From NCBI GenBank assembly GCA_947599995.1, contig CANQFW010000025.1, positions 1 through 17,519 on the forward strand: DNA of 17,519 nt, given 5' to 3'. Of this stretch, positions 7,784 to 15,489 are shown piece by piece. The stretch comes from an uncultured Clostridia bacterium. GTDB taxonomy: Bacteria > Bacillota > Clostridia > TANB77 > CAG-508. Positions within the stretch are counted from its first letter, which is position 1, and each line of letters opens with the position of its first letter. Made by a program: the position numbers and the translations under genes. The notes under the pieces are model-generated. The model was not told the DNA's origin, did not search any database, and was given only the letters and a program-made list of their open reading frames with translations.

Positions 7784-9548
7784 ATGATAAAATTATTAAA
7801 GTATCTAGGAAAGAAACAATGGACAATAATAGCTCTTTGTTTTATAATGATTTTTGGTCAAGTATGGTTAGAATTAAAAATACCTGATTATATGTCAGAA
7901 ATTACTGTACTAGTACAAACAGAAGGAAGCCAAATGATTGATATTGTTAGAAATGGTGCATATATGATTGCATGTAGCGTGGCGAGTTTAATTGACAGTA
8001 TTGTTGTAGGATATATAATTTCAAATGTATCAGCAATATTCTCAAAGCAAATTAGAAAGAACTTGTTTGATAAAGTAGGAAATCTAGCAATGAATGAGGT
8101 GAAAAATTTTTCTACAAGTAGTTTAATTACAAGAACAACGAATGATATTACACAAATACAAATGTTTATAGCGATGGGACTGCAATTAATGATAAAAGCA
8201 CCAATTACAGCAATTTGGGCTATAACAAAAATTTTAGGTAAAAGTTCGCAGTGGAGTGCATTAACTGGAGCAAGTGTTGCAATTCTATTAGGAGTCATTG
8301 CAGTCATAATAATAATTGTAATGCCTAGATTTAAAATAGTTCAAAAATTAATTGATAAAATTAATGGAGTAACTCGTGAAAACCTAACAGGAATAAAAGT
8401 TGTAAGAGCATTTAATGCAGAAGAATATCAACAAACTAAATTTGAAGATATAAATGATAAACTTACAAGACAGCAACTATTTAATCAGAAAATGTTTTCA
8501 ATTTTATCGCCAACTATGTATTTAATTATGTATTTTTTAACACTTGGAATTTATTTAATTGGAGCGACTTTAATAAAAGATGCATTAATGGTAGATAAGT
8601 TAGAAATCTTTGGAAATATGGTTGTATTTAGCTCATATGCAATGCAGGTTATTATGTCTTTTTTAATGCTTGCAATGATATTCATGATGTTACCAAGAGC
8701 TGGAGTTTCAGCAAATCGTATTAATGAAGTATTAGATACAGATATAACCATAAAAGATGGAAAAATAAATAAAGATACAACAAACTTAAAAGGTGTAGTA
8801 GAATTTAAAAATGTTTCTTTTAAATATCCAGATGGGGATGAATATGTATTAAAGGACATATCGTTTAAGGTAAACAAAGGAGAAGCAGTTGCATTTATAG
8901 GCTCTACAGGCTCTCGGAAAATCAACACTAATTAATTTAATACCAAGATTTTATGACGTAACTGAAGGAGAGGTTTTGGTAGATGGAATAAATGTAAAAG
9001 ATTATGCACAAGAATATCTACATAATAAAATTGGATACATATCGCAAAAAGCAGTAATATTTAGCGATACTGTAGAAAATAATGTTGCTTATGGAGATAA
9101 TGGAAAAAAGGCAAAAACTAAGGAACAAATAAAAAAAGCTATAGAAGTTGCCCAGGCAAAAGAGTTTGTTGAAAAAATGGAAAAAGGTTATGAAACATTA
9201 ATGACTGAAGGTGGAACAAATGTATCAGGAGGACAAAAACAAAGATTATCAATTGCAAGAGCAATTGCAAGAGATCCAGAATTTTATATTTTCGACGATA
9301 GTTTTTCAGCATTAGATTATAAAACAGATAGCATTTTAAGAAAAGAATTAAAAAAACATACAAAAGATGTTACAACATTAATTGTTGCACAAAGAATAGG
9401 TACAATTATAAATAGCGATAAAATATTAGTTTTAGAAGATGGTAAATGCGTAGGTCAAGGTACACATAAAGAATTATTAGAAAACTGCGAAGTATATAAG
9501 CAAATCGCCTTATCACAATTATCAAAGGAGGAATTGGTAAATGAGTAA
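7784..9548 (+). pseudogene. ABC exporter half-transporter, subunit A, split by a one-base frameshift in Walker A
   Basis: The first frame (7784-8935, 383 residues) carries the six-helix exporter membrane domain and the start of the ATPase domain. It runs to the P-loop as GSTGS and then reads RKINTN and stops. Removing one base, most simply the C at 8915, restores GSTGSGKST followed by LINLIPRFYD, and the frame then runs unbroken to 9548, giving 587 residues, a normal size. The restored protein has the Q-loop (YISQ), signature NVSGGQKQR, Walker B ending FDDS (Asp in place of the catalytic Glu), D-loop SALD, and VAQR in place of the switch His. This is the pattern of the degenerate-site subunit of heterodimeric exporters such as TM287/288 or LmrCD. 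The ATG follows AAGGAAG at 7770-7776. As written, the truncated product has no working ATPase. A sequencing error, a recent mutation or recoding are all possible. Confidence 0.85.
8976..9548 (+). CDS. 3' reading frame of the split ABC subunit A (ATPase domain without Walker A)
   Basis: This is the part of subunit A downstream of the frameshift, readable as its own 190-residue frame from a TTG at 8976. AAGGAG at 8965-8970 lies five bases upstream, so independent initiation is conceivable, though these bases also encode ordinary ATPase sequence (TEGEVLVDG). The product would hold the Q-loop, signature, Walker B and D-loop but no P-loop, and could not bind ATP normally alone. It is better regarded as the rest of the 7784-9548 gene. 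Its stop overlaps the start of the next gene by eight bases. Confidence 0.5.
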   Translation: MVDGINVKDYAQEYLHNKIGYISQKAVIFSDTVENNVAYGDNGKKAKTKEQIKKAIEVAQAKEFVEKMEKGYETLMTEGGTNVSGGQKQRLSIARAIARDPEFYIFDDSFSALDYKTDSILRKELKKHTKDVTTLIVAQRIGTIINSDKILVLEDGKCVGQGTHKELLENCEVYKQIALSQLSKEELVNE

Positions 9549-11724
9549 TAATGAGAAAACTAAAATGCCTCCAAGAATGGGTAGAGGAAGAAATATAGAA
9601 AAGCCTAAAAACTTAAAAAAGGCAATGAAAAGATTATTTAGAGAACTTAATAATTTTAAGGTATTAATTATAATAGCATTACTACTTGCATCGTTAGGTT
9701 CGGTTCTTTCAATTATCGCACCTGACAGATTATCAGATTTAACAGATGAAATATCTAAAGGTTTAATTGTAAATAAAGATAATTTTGAAAAATTGCAAAA
9801 TGAATTAAATCCTAATTTGACACAAGAAACGATTATGCAGATTATGATGTCAGATGAAATAAAGGAAGAAGAAAAAATACAATTTCAAAATGTAATGACT
9901 AAAATGCAAAGTATGCCAGACAAGTCAGAAAGCATTGGATTATTGACAGAGATATCTGATGGTATTTTAAAAATAATATTTCCAGATATTGAAATTGACA
10001 GTAAAATAATTACATCAAAAGATCAAATTGAGGTCTTAAAAATTATGAGTGACATGAATGAAAATACTAATTCTGAAGAACTATATAAAAAAATAGATCA
10101 AATGCCAGAAGCAGTTAAGGAAGTCATTAAACCTTTTATGGATATGCAGAAGATAAAAAATATAGCACTATTTTTAGTTGCTTTATATGTTACAAGTGCG
10201 TTGTTTACATTTATACAGTCTATTTTAATGACTGATGTTGCTAACAAATTTGCAAAAAAATTAAGAACTAGAATATCTAATAAAATTAACAAATTACCAT
10301 TAAGTTATTTTGACAATAATTCAACTGGAGACATTTTATCAAGATTAACAAATGATATTGATACAATAGCACAAAGTATGAACCAGTCACTTGCAAATTT
10401 AGTTAGTAGTTTAACATTATTTTTAGGAACAATTATTATGATGTTCTATACAAATTGGATTATGGCATTAACTGCTATTTTATCAAGCTTTATAGGATTT
10501 ATTTTTATGTTCTTAATTTTGAGTAGATCTCAAAAATACTTTGTTGCAAGGCAGCGTGAACTTGGAAAACTAAATGGACATATAGAAGAAATTTATTCAG
10601 GACTAAATATTGTAAAAGTATATAATGGAAAAAAACAAGCAGATGATAAATTTGATGAATTAAACGAAAATGTTTATAATGCAAATAGAAAGAGTCAATT
10701 TTTATCAGGACTTATGCCACCTTTAATGAATTTTATAGGTAACTTTGGATATGTTGCAGTATGTATTGCAGGAGCTTTACTTACAATGAATAATGTGATT
10801 ACATTTGGAGTTATTGTAGCATTTATTACTTATGTAAGACTATTTACATCTCCACTTTCACAAATAGCACAAGCAATGACAGCTTTACAATCGACAGCAG
10901 CTGCATCGGAGAGAGTATTTGAATTTATAGACGAGAAAGAAATGCCAAGTCAAGAAAATATAACTAAAAAATTAGAATCAGATAAAGTAAAAGGAAAAAT
11001 TGAATTTGAGAATGTAGTGTTCCAGTATGACAATAATGATAAACCAACAATTAAAAACTTTAGTGCAATAGCAAAGCCTGGACAAAAAGTGGCAATAGTT
11101 GGGCCAACAGGAGCTGGAAAAACAACGATGGTAAATCTACTTATGAAATTTTATGATATAAATTCTGGAGATATCAAAATAGATGGAATATCAACGAAAC
11201 AATTAACCAGAGAAAATATTCATAAATTATTTACAATGGTATTACAGGACACATGGCTATTTAATGGAACAATAAAAGAAAACATCATTTATAATCAAGA
11301 AGGAATAACTGACGAAGAAGTACACGAAGTATGCAAAGCAGTTGGAATAGACCATTTTATAAAGACTTTACCTAATTCATATAATTATGTTTTGACAGAT
11401 AATGATAGTGTATCGGCAGGACAAAAGCAATTACTTACAATTGCTAGAGCGATGCTTCAAAAAACACCATTCTTAATTTTAGATGAAGCAACCTCAAATG
11501 TAGATACAAGAACAGAAGAAATGGTACAAAAGGCAATGGATAAATTAACAGAAGGAAGAACTTCATTTATTATTGCACATAGACTTTCAACAATTAGAAA
11601 TGCAGATTTAATTTTGGTAATGAAGGATGGAAACATTATTGAGCAAGGAAATCATGACGAACTTATGAATAAAAACGGATTCTATGCTGACTTATATAGA
11701 TCGCAATTTGAAAAAGTAGGATAG
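9541..11724 (+). CDS. ABC exporter half-transporter, subunit B (catalytic-site partner)
   Basis: This 727-residue half-transporter has a membrane domain fused to an ATPase domain. Walker A is GPTGAGKTT at 521-529, the signature region reads SVSAGQKQ around 623-630 (not the usual LSGGQ), Walker B is FLILDE with catalytic Glu649, and the switch His680 sits in IIAHR. It therefore supplies an intact Walker A/B/His set and a degenerate signature, complementing subunit A, which supplies the good signature. TM1 (about 40-60) and TM2 (from about 205) are separated by roughly 140 mostly acidic residues, predicted outside the cell; this loop makes the protein longer than the usual 580 or so. The ATG at 9541 has AAAGGAGG at 9524-9531 and overlaps the end of subunit A by eight bases, implying translational coupling. 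The likely substrates, drugs, peptides or lipids, cannot be narrowed. Confidence 0.9.
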   Translation: MSNNEKTKMPPRMGRGRNIEKPKNLKKAMKRLFRELNNFKVLIIIALLLASLGSVLSIIAPDRLSDLTDEISKGLIVNKDNFEKLQNELNPNLTQETIMQIMMSDEIKEEEKIQFQNVMTKMQSMPDKSESIGLLTEISDGILKIIFPDIEIDSKIITSKDQIEVLKIMSDMNENTNSEELYKKIDQMPEAVKEVIKPFMDMQKIKNIALFLVALYVTSALFTFIQSILMTDVANKFAKKLRTRISNKINKLPLSYFDNNSTGDILSRLTNDIDTIAQSMNQSLANLVSSLTLFLGTIIMMFYTNWIMALTAILSSFIGFIFMFLILSRSQKYFVARQRELGKLNGHIEEIYSGLNIVKVYNGKKQADDKFDELNENVYNANRKSQFLSGLMPPLMNFIGNFGYVAVCIAGALLTMNNVITFGVIVAFITYVRLFTSPLSQIAQAMTALQSTAAASERVFEFIDEKEMPSQENITKKLESDKVKGKIEFENVVFQYDNNDKPTIKNFSAIAKPGQKVAIVGPTGAGKTTMVNLLMKFYDINSGDIKIDGISTKQLTRENIHKLFTMVLQDTWLFNGTIKENIIYNQEGITDEEVHEVCKAVGIDHFIKTLPNSYNYVLTDNDSVSAGQKQLLTIARAMLQKTPFLILDEATSNVDTRTEEMVQKAMDKLTEGRTSFIIAHRLSTIRNADLILVMKDGNIIEQGNHDELMNKNGFYADLYRSQFEKVG

Positions 11725-11836
11725 GTAGATGCAATAAATTAAATTTTTATATGACACATAAACAATAGAAGCGCATTTCCTTTGAATATCAAACAAACTG
11801 TAAGTAAAAAAATTAAATTTTAAAAACTTCAATTTC

Positions 11837-11866
11837 TTGCATTCTTTTTTACATGTGTGATATAAT
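11837..11866 (+). promoter_or_regulatory. Promoter of the P-type ATPase gene
   Basis: TTGCAT at 11837-11842, an 18-base spacer and TATAAT at 11861-11866 with TG at 11858-11859 (extended -10). It gives a leader of about 45 bases. No riboswitch-sized leader or Mg-sensing element fits between it and the start, so leader-based magnesium control as in some mgtA genes is not evident. No clear terminator was found after the ABC operon in 11725-11836. Confidence 0.65.
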
Positions 11867-11916
11867 AAATATTGTAAAAAAATTAACGAACATAAAAAAA
11901 GTGGAGATGAACTATA

Positions 11917-14532
11917 GTGAAAAATAAAAAAGAAAATATTAATATAAACACAATGTATGGAAGTGAAAGTATTATATCCAAAGAAGAATTTATAAAAAAG
12001 TATAACATTAATGAAAAAGGACTTTCAACCACAAGTGCCGAAGAGAAGATTAGTAAACTTGGACCAAATGAAATAAGCAAAGCGAAGCCAAAAAGATGGT
12101 ATAATTACTTTTTAGAAAGTCTTTTAACTCCATTTAATTGTATTTTAATTATAATTGCTATTGTTTTAATATACACAGACGTATATTTAGCAGAGAACCC
12201 AAGTTATGCTAATATAATCGTTATTGCAATTTTAGTTACAGTTAGTACTTTTTTAGACTTTTTTGAATCATATAGATCAAATAAAGCGGCAGAAAAACTA
12301 AAAGAAATTGTGGCAACAACTTCTACAGTAATAAGAGATGGAGTTGAAATGCAAATTCATACAAAAGATATAGTTGTAGGAGATACTATAGTTCTTTCTG
12401 CAGGTAGTATGATACCGGCAGATTTAAGAATAATAGAAGCAAAAGATCTGTATGTTAGGGAATCTTCTCTTACAGGAGAGTCTGATAGTATTAAAAAAAC
12501 ACCAGAACTGGAAAAACAAGATATAAATAATGATACAATAGAAAATATTACGCAGTTAAATAATATATGTTTTATGGGAACAAATGTAATTTCAGGGTCT
12601 GCAAAAGGAATAGTTATAAAAACAGGAGATTCAACTTATTTAGGTAAAATTGCATATACAATTTCAGACACGAAAAACAAAACAGCTTTTCAAAAAGGTA
12701 TTGAAAATATAAGTAAATTATTAATCAGATTTATGATATTTATGATACCACTAGTATTTATTATAAATGTACAAAAACATAACATTGTAATAGCATTTAC
12801 ATTTGCAGTTGCAATTGCAATATGTATTACGCCACTTCTTTTACCAGTTATTTTGTCATCAAGTTTATCTAAAGGCGCAATTAGAATGTCAAAAAAGAAA
12901 ACAATTGTAAAAAAATTAGATTCTATACAAAATTTAGGAGCAATGAATATGCTCTGCACAGACAAAACTGGAACATTAACAGAAGATAAAATTGTACTTG
13001 AACGCTATTTAGATATAAAAGGTGAAGAAGATATAAGAATATTAAAACATGCATTTTTAAATTCATATTTTCAGACAGGATTAAAAGGAAATATTGATGA
13101 AGCTGTTATAAATAGAGCAAATCAAAATGGAATGAATGATATTGCACAAAAATACAAAAAGATAGATGAAATTCCATTTGATTTTTCTAGAAGGAGACTA
13201 TCTGTTGTAGTTACAGATGGAAGTAAAAAACAATTAATTACAAAAGGTGCTGTAGAAGAAATCTTAAGTATCTGTACAATGGTAGATTATAAAGGACGTG
13301 TTGAGGGAATTACAGAAGAAATAAAAGAAAATATTTTAAAAATTAGTAAACAGATGAATAAGGAAGGGCTAAGAGTTGTTGCAATATGTCAAAAAAATGA
13401 TATTGCAAGTGTAGAAAAATTTGAGATATCAGATGAAAATGACATGATATTGCTTGGATTTATTGGATTTTTGGATCCGCCAAAAGAATCTGCAAAAGAA
13501 TCTATTCAAAAGTTAAATAAAGCAGGCATAAAAGTAATTGTTCTAACAGGAGATAATGTAGATGTTACAAGATGCGTATGCGAAAAGGTAGGAATTAGAT
13601 CGAAAAATATAATAACTGGAAGTAAAATAGATACACTTTCAGATGCTGCACTTTTGCAAGTGACAAAAAGCACAAATGTATTTGCAAAACTTTCTCCAAT
13701 TCAAAAAGCAAGAATTGTAAGAATACTTAGAGAAGAAGGTAATGTAGTAGGATTCATGGGAGATGGAATAAATGATAGTCCATCACTTACTAATTCAGAT
13801 GTTGGAATATCTGTAGACACAGCAGTTGATATTGCAAAAGAATCTGCCGATATTATACTTCTTGAAAAAGATCTAAATGTCTTAATGGATGGAGTTACAG
13901 AAGGTAGACGTACATTTGTAAATTTAATGAAATATATAAAAATGGCAACAAGTTTTAATTTTGGTGAAGTTGTTTCTGTAATAATTGCAAGTGTAATACT
14001 TCCATTTTTACCAGAAACACCAATCCAATTGTTAGTAGAAGGTCTTCTTTACGATTTAGGTCAAATGACAATTCCGCTTGACAATGTTGATAAAGAATCA
14101 CTAACGCGCCCTAAAAAACTGGATTTAAAAAGCTTAAAAAGATTTATGTTGATTTTAGGACCTGTAAGTTCTTGTTTTGATATGGTAGTATTTGCTTCGC
14201 TATGGTATTTGTTTAAAGTAAGAGATGTAGCACATTTTCAAAGTATATGGTTTACTTATAGTATAGTTTCAAATTTAATTGGAATGCATATAATAAGAAC
14301 TGCTAAAATTCCATTTATACAAAGTAATGCAAGCAAAGCTGTATATATTTCTTCAGGACTTCTAATTTTAGCAGGATTTATCGTACCATATACAAAATTA
14401 GGAACTGCAATAGGATTAATTCCAATTACCATGGAATTTATAGCACTAATTTTTGTTGTTTCGTTTTTATACTGTATAATTGCACTTTTAGTTAAGGATA
14501 TATATATTAAGAAGTTTAAAGAATGGATTTAA
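11917..14532 (+). CDS. mgtA: MgtA-like (P3B) magnesium-type P-type ATPase with altered TM4 motif
   Basis: An 871-residue P-type ATPase. It shows an N-terminal actuator region with TGES at 186-189, the phosphorylation motif DKTGT starting at Asp349, and GDGIND at 615-620. The MgtA family is indicated by GIENISKLLIRFMIFMIPLVF before TM4, IQNLGAMNMLCTDKTGT, the TM5-TM6 region with LLYD-L-GQM-IP-DNVDKE, and IRTAKIPFIQS near the C-terminus. MgtA pumps import Mg2+ from the outside. In TM4 the family motif TPEMLP reads TPLLLP (305-310), so the usual Glu is Leu307. Glu684 (NFGE) and Glu708 (LLVEGLLYD) appear where MgtA typically has Asn and Gln, judged from memory of the Salmonella protein. Cation specificity may therefore differ. 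The start is GTG at 11917 with TGGAGA at 11902-11907. The gene is probably monocistronic from the promoter at 11837. Confidence 0.85.
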   Translation: MKNKKENININTMYGSESIISKEEFIKKYNINEKGLSTTSAEEKISKLGPNEISKAKPKRWYNYFLESLLTPFNCILIIIAIVLIYTDVYLAENPSYANIIVIAILVTVSTFLDFFESYRSNKAAEKLKEIVATTSTVIRDGVEMQIHTKDIVVGDTIVLSAGSMIPADLRIIEAKDLYVRESSLTGESDSIKKTPELEKQDINNDTIENITQLNNICFMGTNVISGSAKGIVIKTGDSTYLGKIAYTISDTKNKTAFQKGIENISKLLIRFMIFMIPLVFIINVQKHNIVIAFTFAVAIAICITPLLLPVILSSSLSKGAIRMSKKKTIVKKLDSIQNLGAMNMLCTDKTGTLTEDKIVLERYLDIKGEEDIRILKHAFLNSYFQTGLKGNIDEAVINRANQNGMNDIAQKYKKIDEIPFDFSRRRLSVVVTDGSKKQLITKGAVEEILSICTMVDYKGRVEGITEEIKENILKISKQMNKEGLRVVAICQKNDIASVEKFEISDENDMILLGFIGFLDPPKESAKESIQKLNKAGIKVIVLTGDNVDVTRCVCEKVGIRSKNIITGSKIDTLSDAALLQVTKSTNVFAKLSPIQKARIVRILREEGNVVGFMGDGINDSPSLTNSDVGISVDTAVDIAKESADIILLEKDLNVLMDGVTEGRRTFVNLMKYIKMATSFNFGEVVSVIIASVILPFLPETPIQLLVEGLLYDLGQMTIPLDNVDKESLTRPKKLDLKSLKRFMLILGPVSSCFDMVVFASLWYLFKVRDVAHFQSIWFTYSIVSNLIGMHIIRTAKIPFIQSNASKAVYISSGLLILAGFIVPYTKLGTAIGLIPITMEFIALIFVVSFLYCIIALLVKDIYIKKFKEWI

Positions 14533-14555
14533 TTTCTGTTTTTTAGACAAAATAA

Positions 14556-14585
14556 TTGACTTTTCGAATAAAAATATGATAAAAT
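14556..14585 (+). promoter_or_regulatory. Promoter of the solenoid-repeat gene
   Basis: TTGACT at 14556-14561, an 18-base spacer and TAAAAT at 14580-14585 with TG at 14577-14578 (extended -10). It begins 23 bases after the ATPase stop and gives a leader of about 40 bases ending in TAGGAGG (14615-14621). Confidence 0.65.
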
Positions 14586-14630
14586 AGTAATTGTTAGTAA
14601 CCAAAATTTTATATTAGGAGGTTTTTGATT

Positions 14631-15176
14631 ATGAAAAGACGGATAGATTGTGATGTGTTTATGGTTGACAATTCGGTCCTTAGATGTGATGTCTGTATTA
14701 AAGGTAACTTTTATGCAGGAGATAATTGCTATACATGCAATATTGATGCAGAAGGGGATATCTTGATTGGAAACGATTTAAATGCATGTAACATTAATGC
14801 AGGTGGAGACATAGTTATTGGTGAGCATGCTAGGGTAAGAAATATCGTAGCGAGTGGTACTATCTATATTGGTGACTTTGCTGATACCTTTAGGATTAAT
14901 GGTATCAGGGGAATTTGTTTAGGTGATTATATCTATACTAATTTATGCACTATAATTTCATTGAAAGACATCAGAGCAGGAGATAACTGTTACACGGGTA
15001 ATGTTCATACACTGGGAAGTATTTTCTTTGGTGATAATGCTCGTGTAGGCAAAATCAAATGCTGTTCAAATGTTTTCTTTGGAGATAATGGAGATATCGA
15101 CACAATAACTATAGGAGGAACGCTTTCTTTGGGAAGAAATACAAAGAAAGGGACCATGAGCAAAGTCTTTGATTAA
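14631..15176 (+). CDS. Cysteine-rich 17-residue beta-solenoid repeat protein, unrecognised family
   Basis: This 181-residue protein is not one I can name. The ATG at 14631 is chosen over a TTG at 14625 because the TAGGAGG ending at 14621 is nine bases from the ATG and only three from the TTG. It has no signal peptide or membrane segment. A Gly usually followed by Asp, Asn or Glu and preceded by a short hydrophobic strand recurs at residues 30, 47, 64, 81, 98, 117, 134, 151 and 168, so the spacing is 17 with a single 19. This regular turn-strand pattern suggests a parallel beta-helix, as in bactofilins or other polymer-forming scaffold proteins. Eleven cysteines occur, including NCYTC and a CC pair. 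The AGDNCYT unit appears twice, 87 residues apart, suggesting internal duplication. It has its own promoter and a strong terminator. A scaffold or filament role is an inference from the fold only. Confidence 0.75.
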   Translation: MKRRIDCDVFMVDNSVLRCDVCIKGNFYAGDNCYTCNIDAEGDILIGNDLNACNINAGGDIVIGEHARVRNIVASGTIYIGDFADTFRINGIRGICLGDYIYTNLCTIISLKDIRAGDNCYTGNVHTLGSIFFGDNARVGKIKCCSNVFFGDNGDIDTITIGGTLSLGRNTKKGTMSKVFD

Positions 15177-15220
15177 ATATTAAATTAAACCTTCAAAAAG
15201 AGTTCACTTTGAACAGGTAG

Positions 15221-15264
15221 AAGCAAACAATAAAATTTTTTATAAATTTATTGTTTGCTTTTTT
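15221..15264 (+). terminator. Terminator of the solenoid-repeat gene
   Basis: A stem of 14 pairs, 15221-15234 (AAGCAAACAATAAA) with 15247-15260, encloses a 12-base AT-rich loop and runs into a T-tract at 15259-15264. It lies 45 bases after the stop. Confidence 0.85.
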
Positions 15265-15286
15265 ATACTCTAGGAAAGTCATGGTT
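15260..15286 (+). repeat. 27-base intergenic repeat, copy 2
   Basis: This matches the minus strand of 6994-7020 at 25 of 27 positions (core TCTAGGAAAGTCAT). Here it begins in the T-tract of the preceding terminator. The following bases up to about 15308 form a loose inverted partner (AAGTCAT against ATAGACTT), so the element may fold as an imperfect hairpin. Confidence 0.6.
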
Positions 15287-15317
15287 AAAAACGATAGACT
15301 TGACGTAGAGGGGAAAT

Positions 15318-15356
15318 ATGCGAACGTTACAAATTTCTAAAAGCAATGCTTTGTAG
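15318..15356 (+). other. Possible 12-residue mini reading frame overlapping a hairpin
   Basis: GAGGGG at 15308-15313 is followed after four bases by an ATG at 15318 and a frame of 12 codons ending at a TAG (15354-15356). A hairpin at 15329-15363 overlaps the frame: ACAAATTTCT pairs with AGAATTTGT with one bulged T, with an inner AAGC/GCTT stem. No convincing promoter precedes it. It may be chance, a remnant, or part of a structured RNA. Confidence 0.2.
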
Positions 15357-15408
15357 AATTTGTTAGTTTGTTTTTCTATTGAAATAGGAAAAATGTATAT
15401 AAAGAAGG

Positions 15409-15440
15409 AAAACCCTATACAAAAAAGTATAGGGTTTTTT
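15409..15440. terminator. Bidirectional terminator between the convergent genes
   Basis: A perfect 12-pair stem, AAAACCCTATAC at 15409-15420 with 15427-15438, has a six-A loop and a T-run to 15440 on the plus strand. On the minus strand the same stem gives a shorter T-run, so it can end transcripts from both sides. A second hairpin at 15448-15477 (AAGTGAA with TTCACTT plus an inner T/A stem) lies just beyond the minus-strand stop at 15490. Confidence 0.85.
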
Positions 15441-15489
15441 AAGGATTAAGTGAAGTTTTTTACCTAAAAATTCACTTTGGTTTAATTAT

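Noticed and set aside
7888..8928. Minus-strand open frames opposite ABC subunit A
   Set aside because: The plus strand encodes well-conserved exporter sequence; the antisense frames are low-complexity hydrophobic strings without start signals.
11735..11820. Possible terminator after the ABC operon (AAATTTTT and AAAAATTAAATTT segments)
   Set aside because: The segments are not properly complementary on inspection and are about 60 bases apart.
11867..11916. Magnesium riboswitch in the ATPase leader
   Set aside because: The predicted leader is only about 45 bases, too short for an M-box or similar element.
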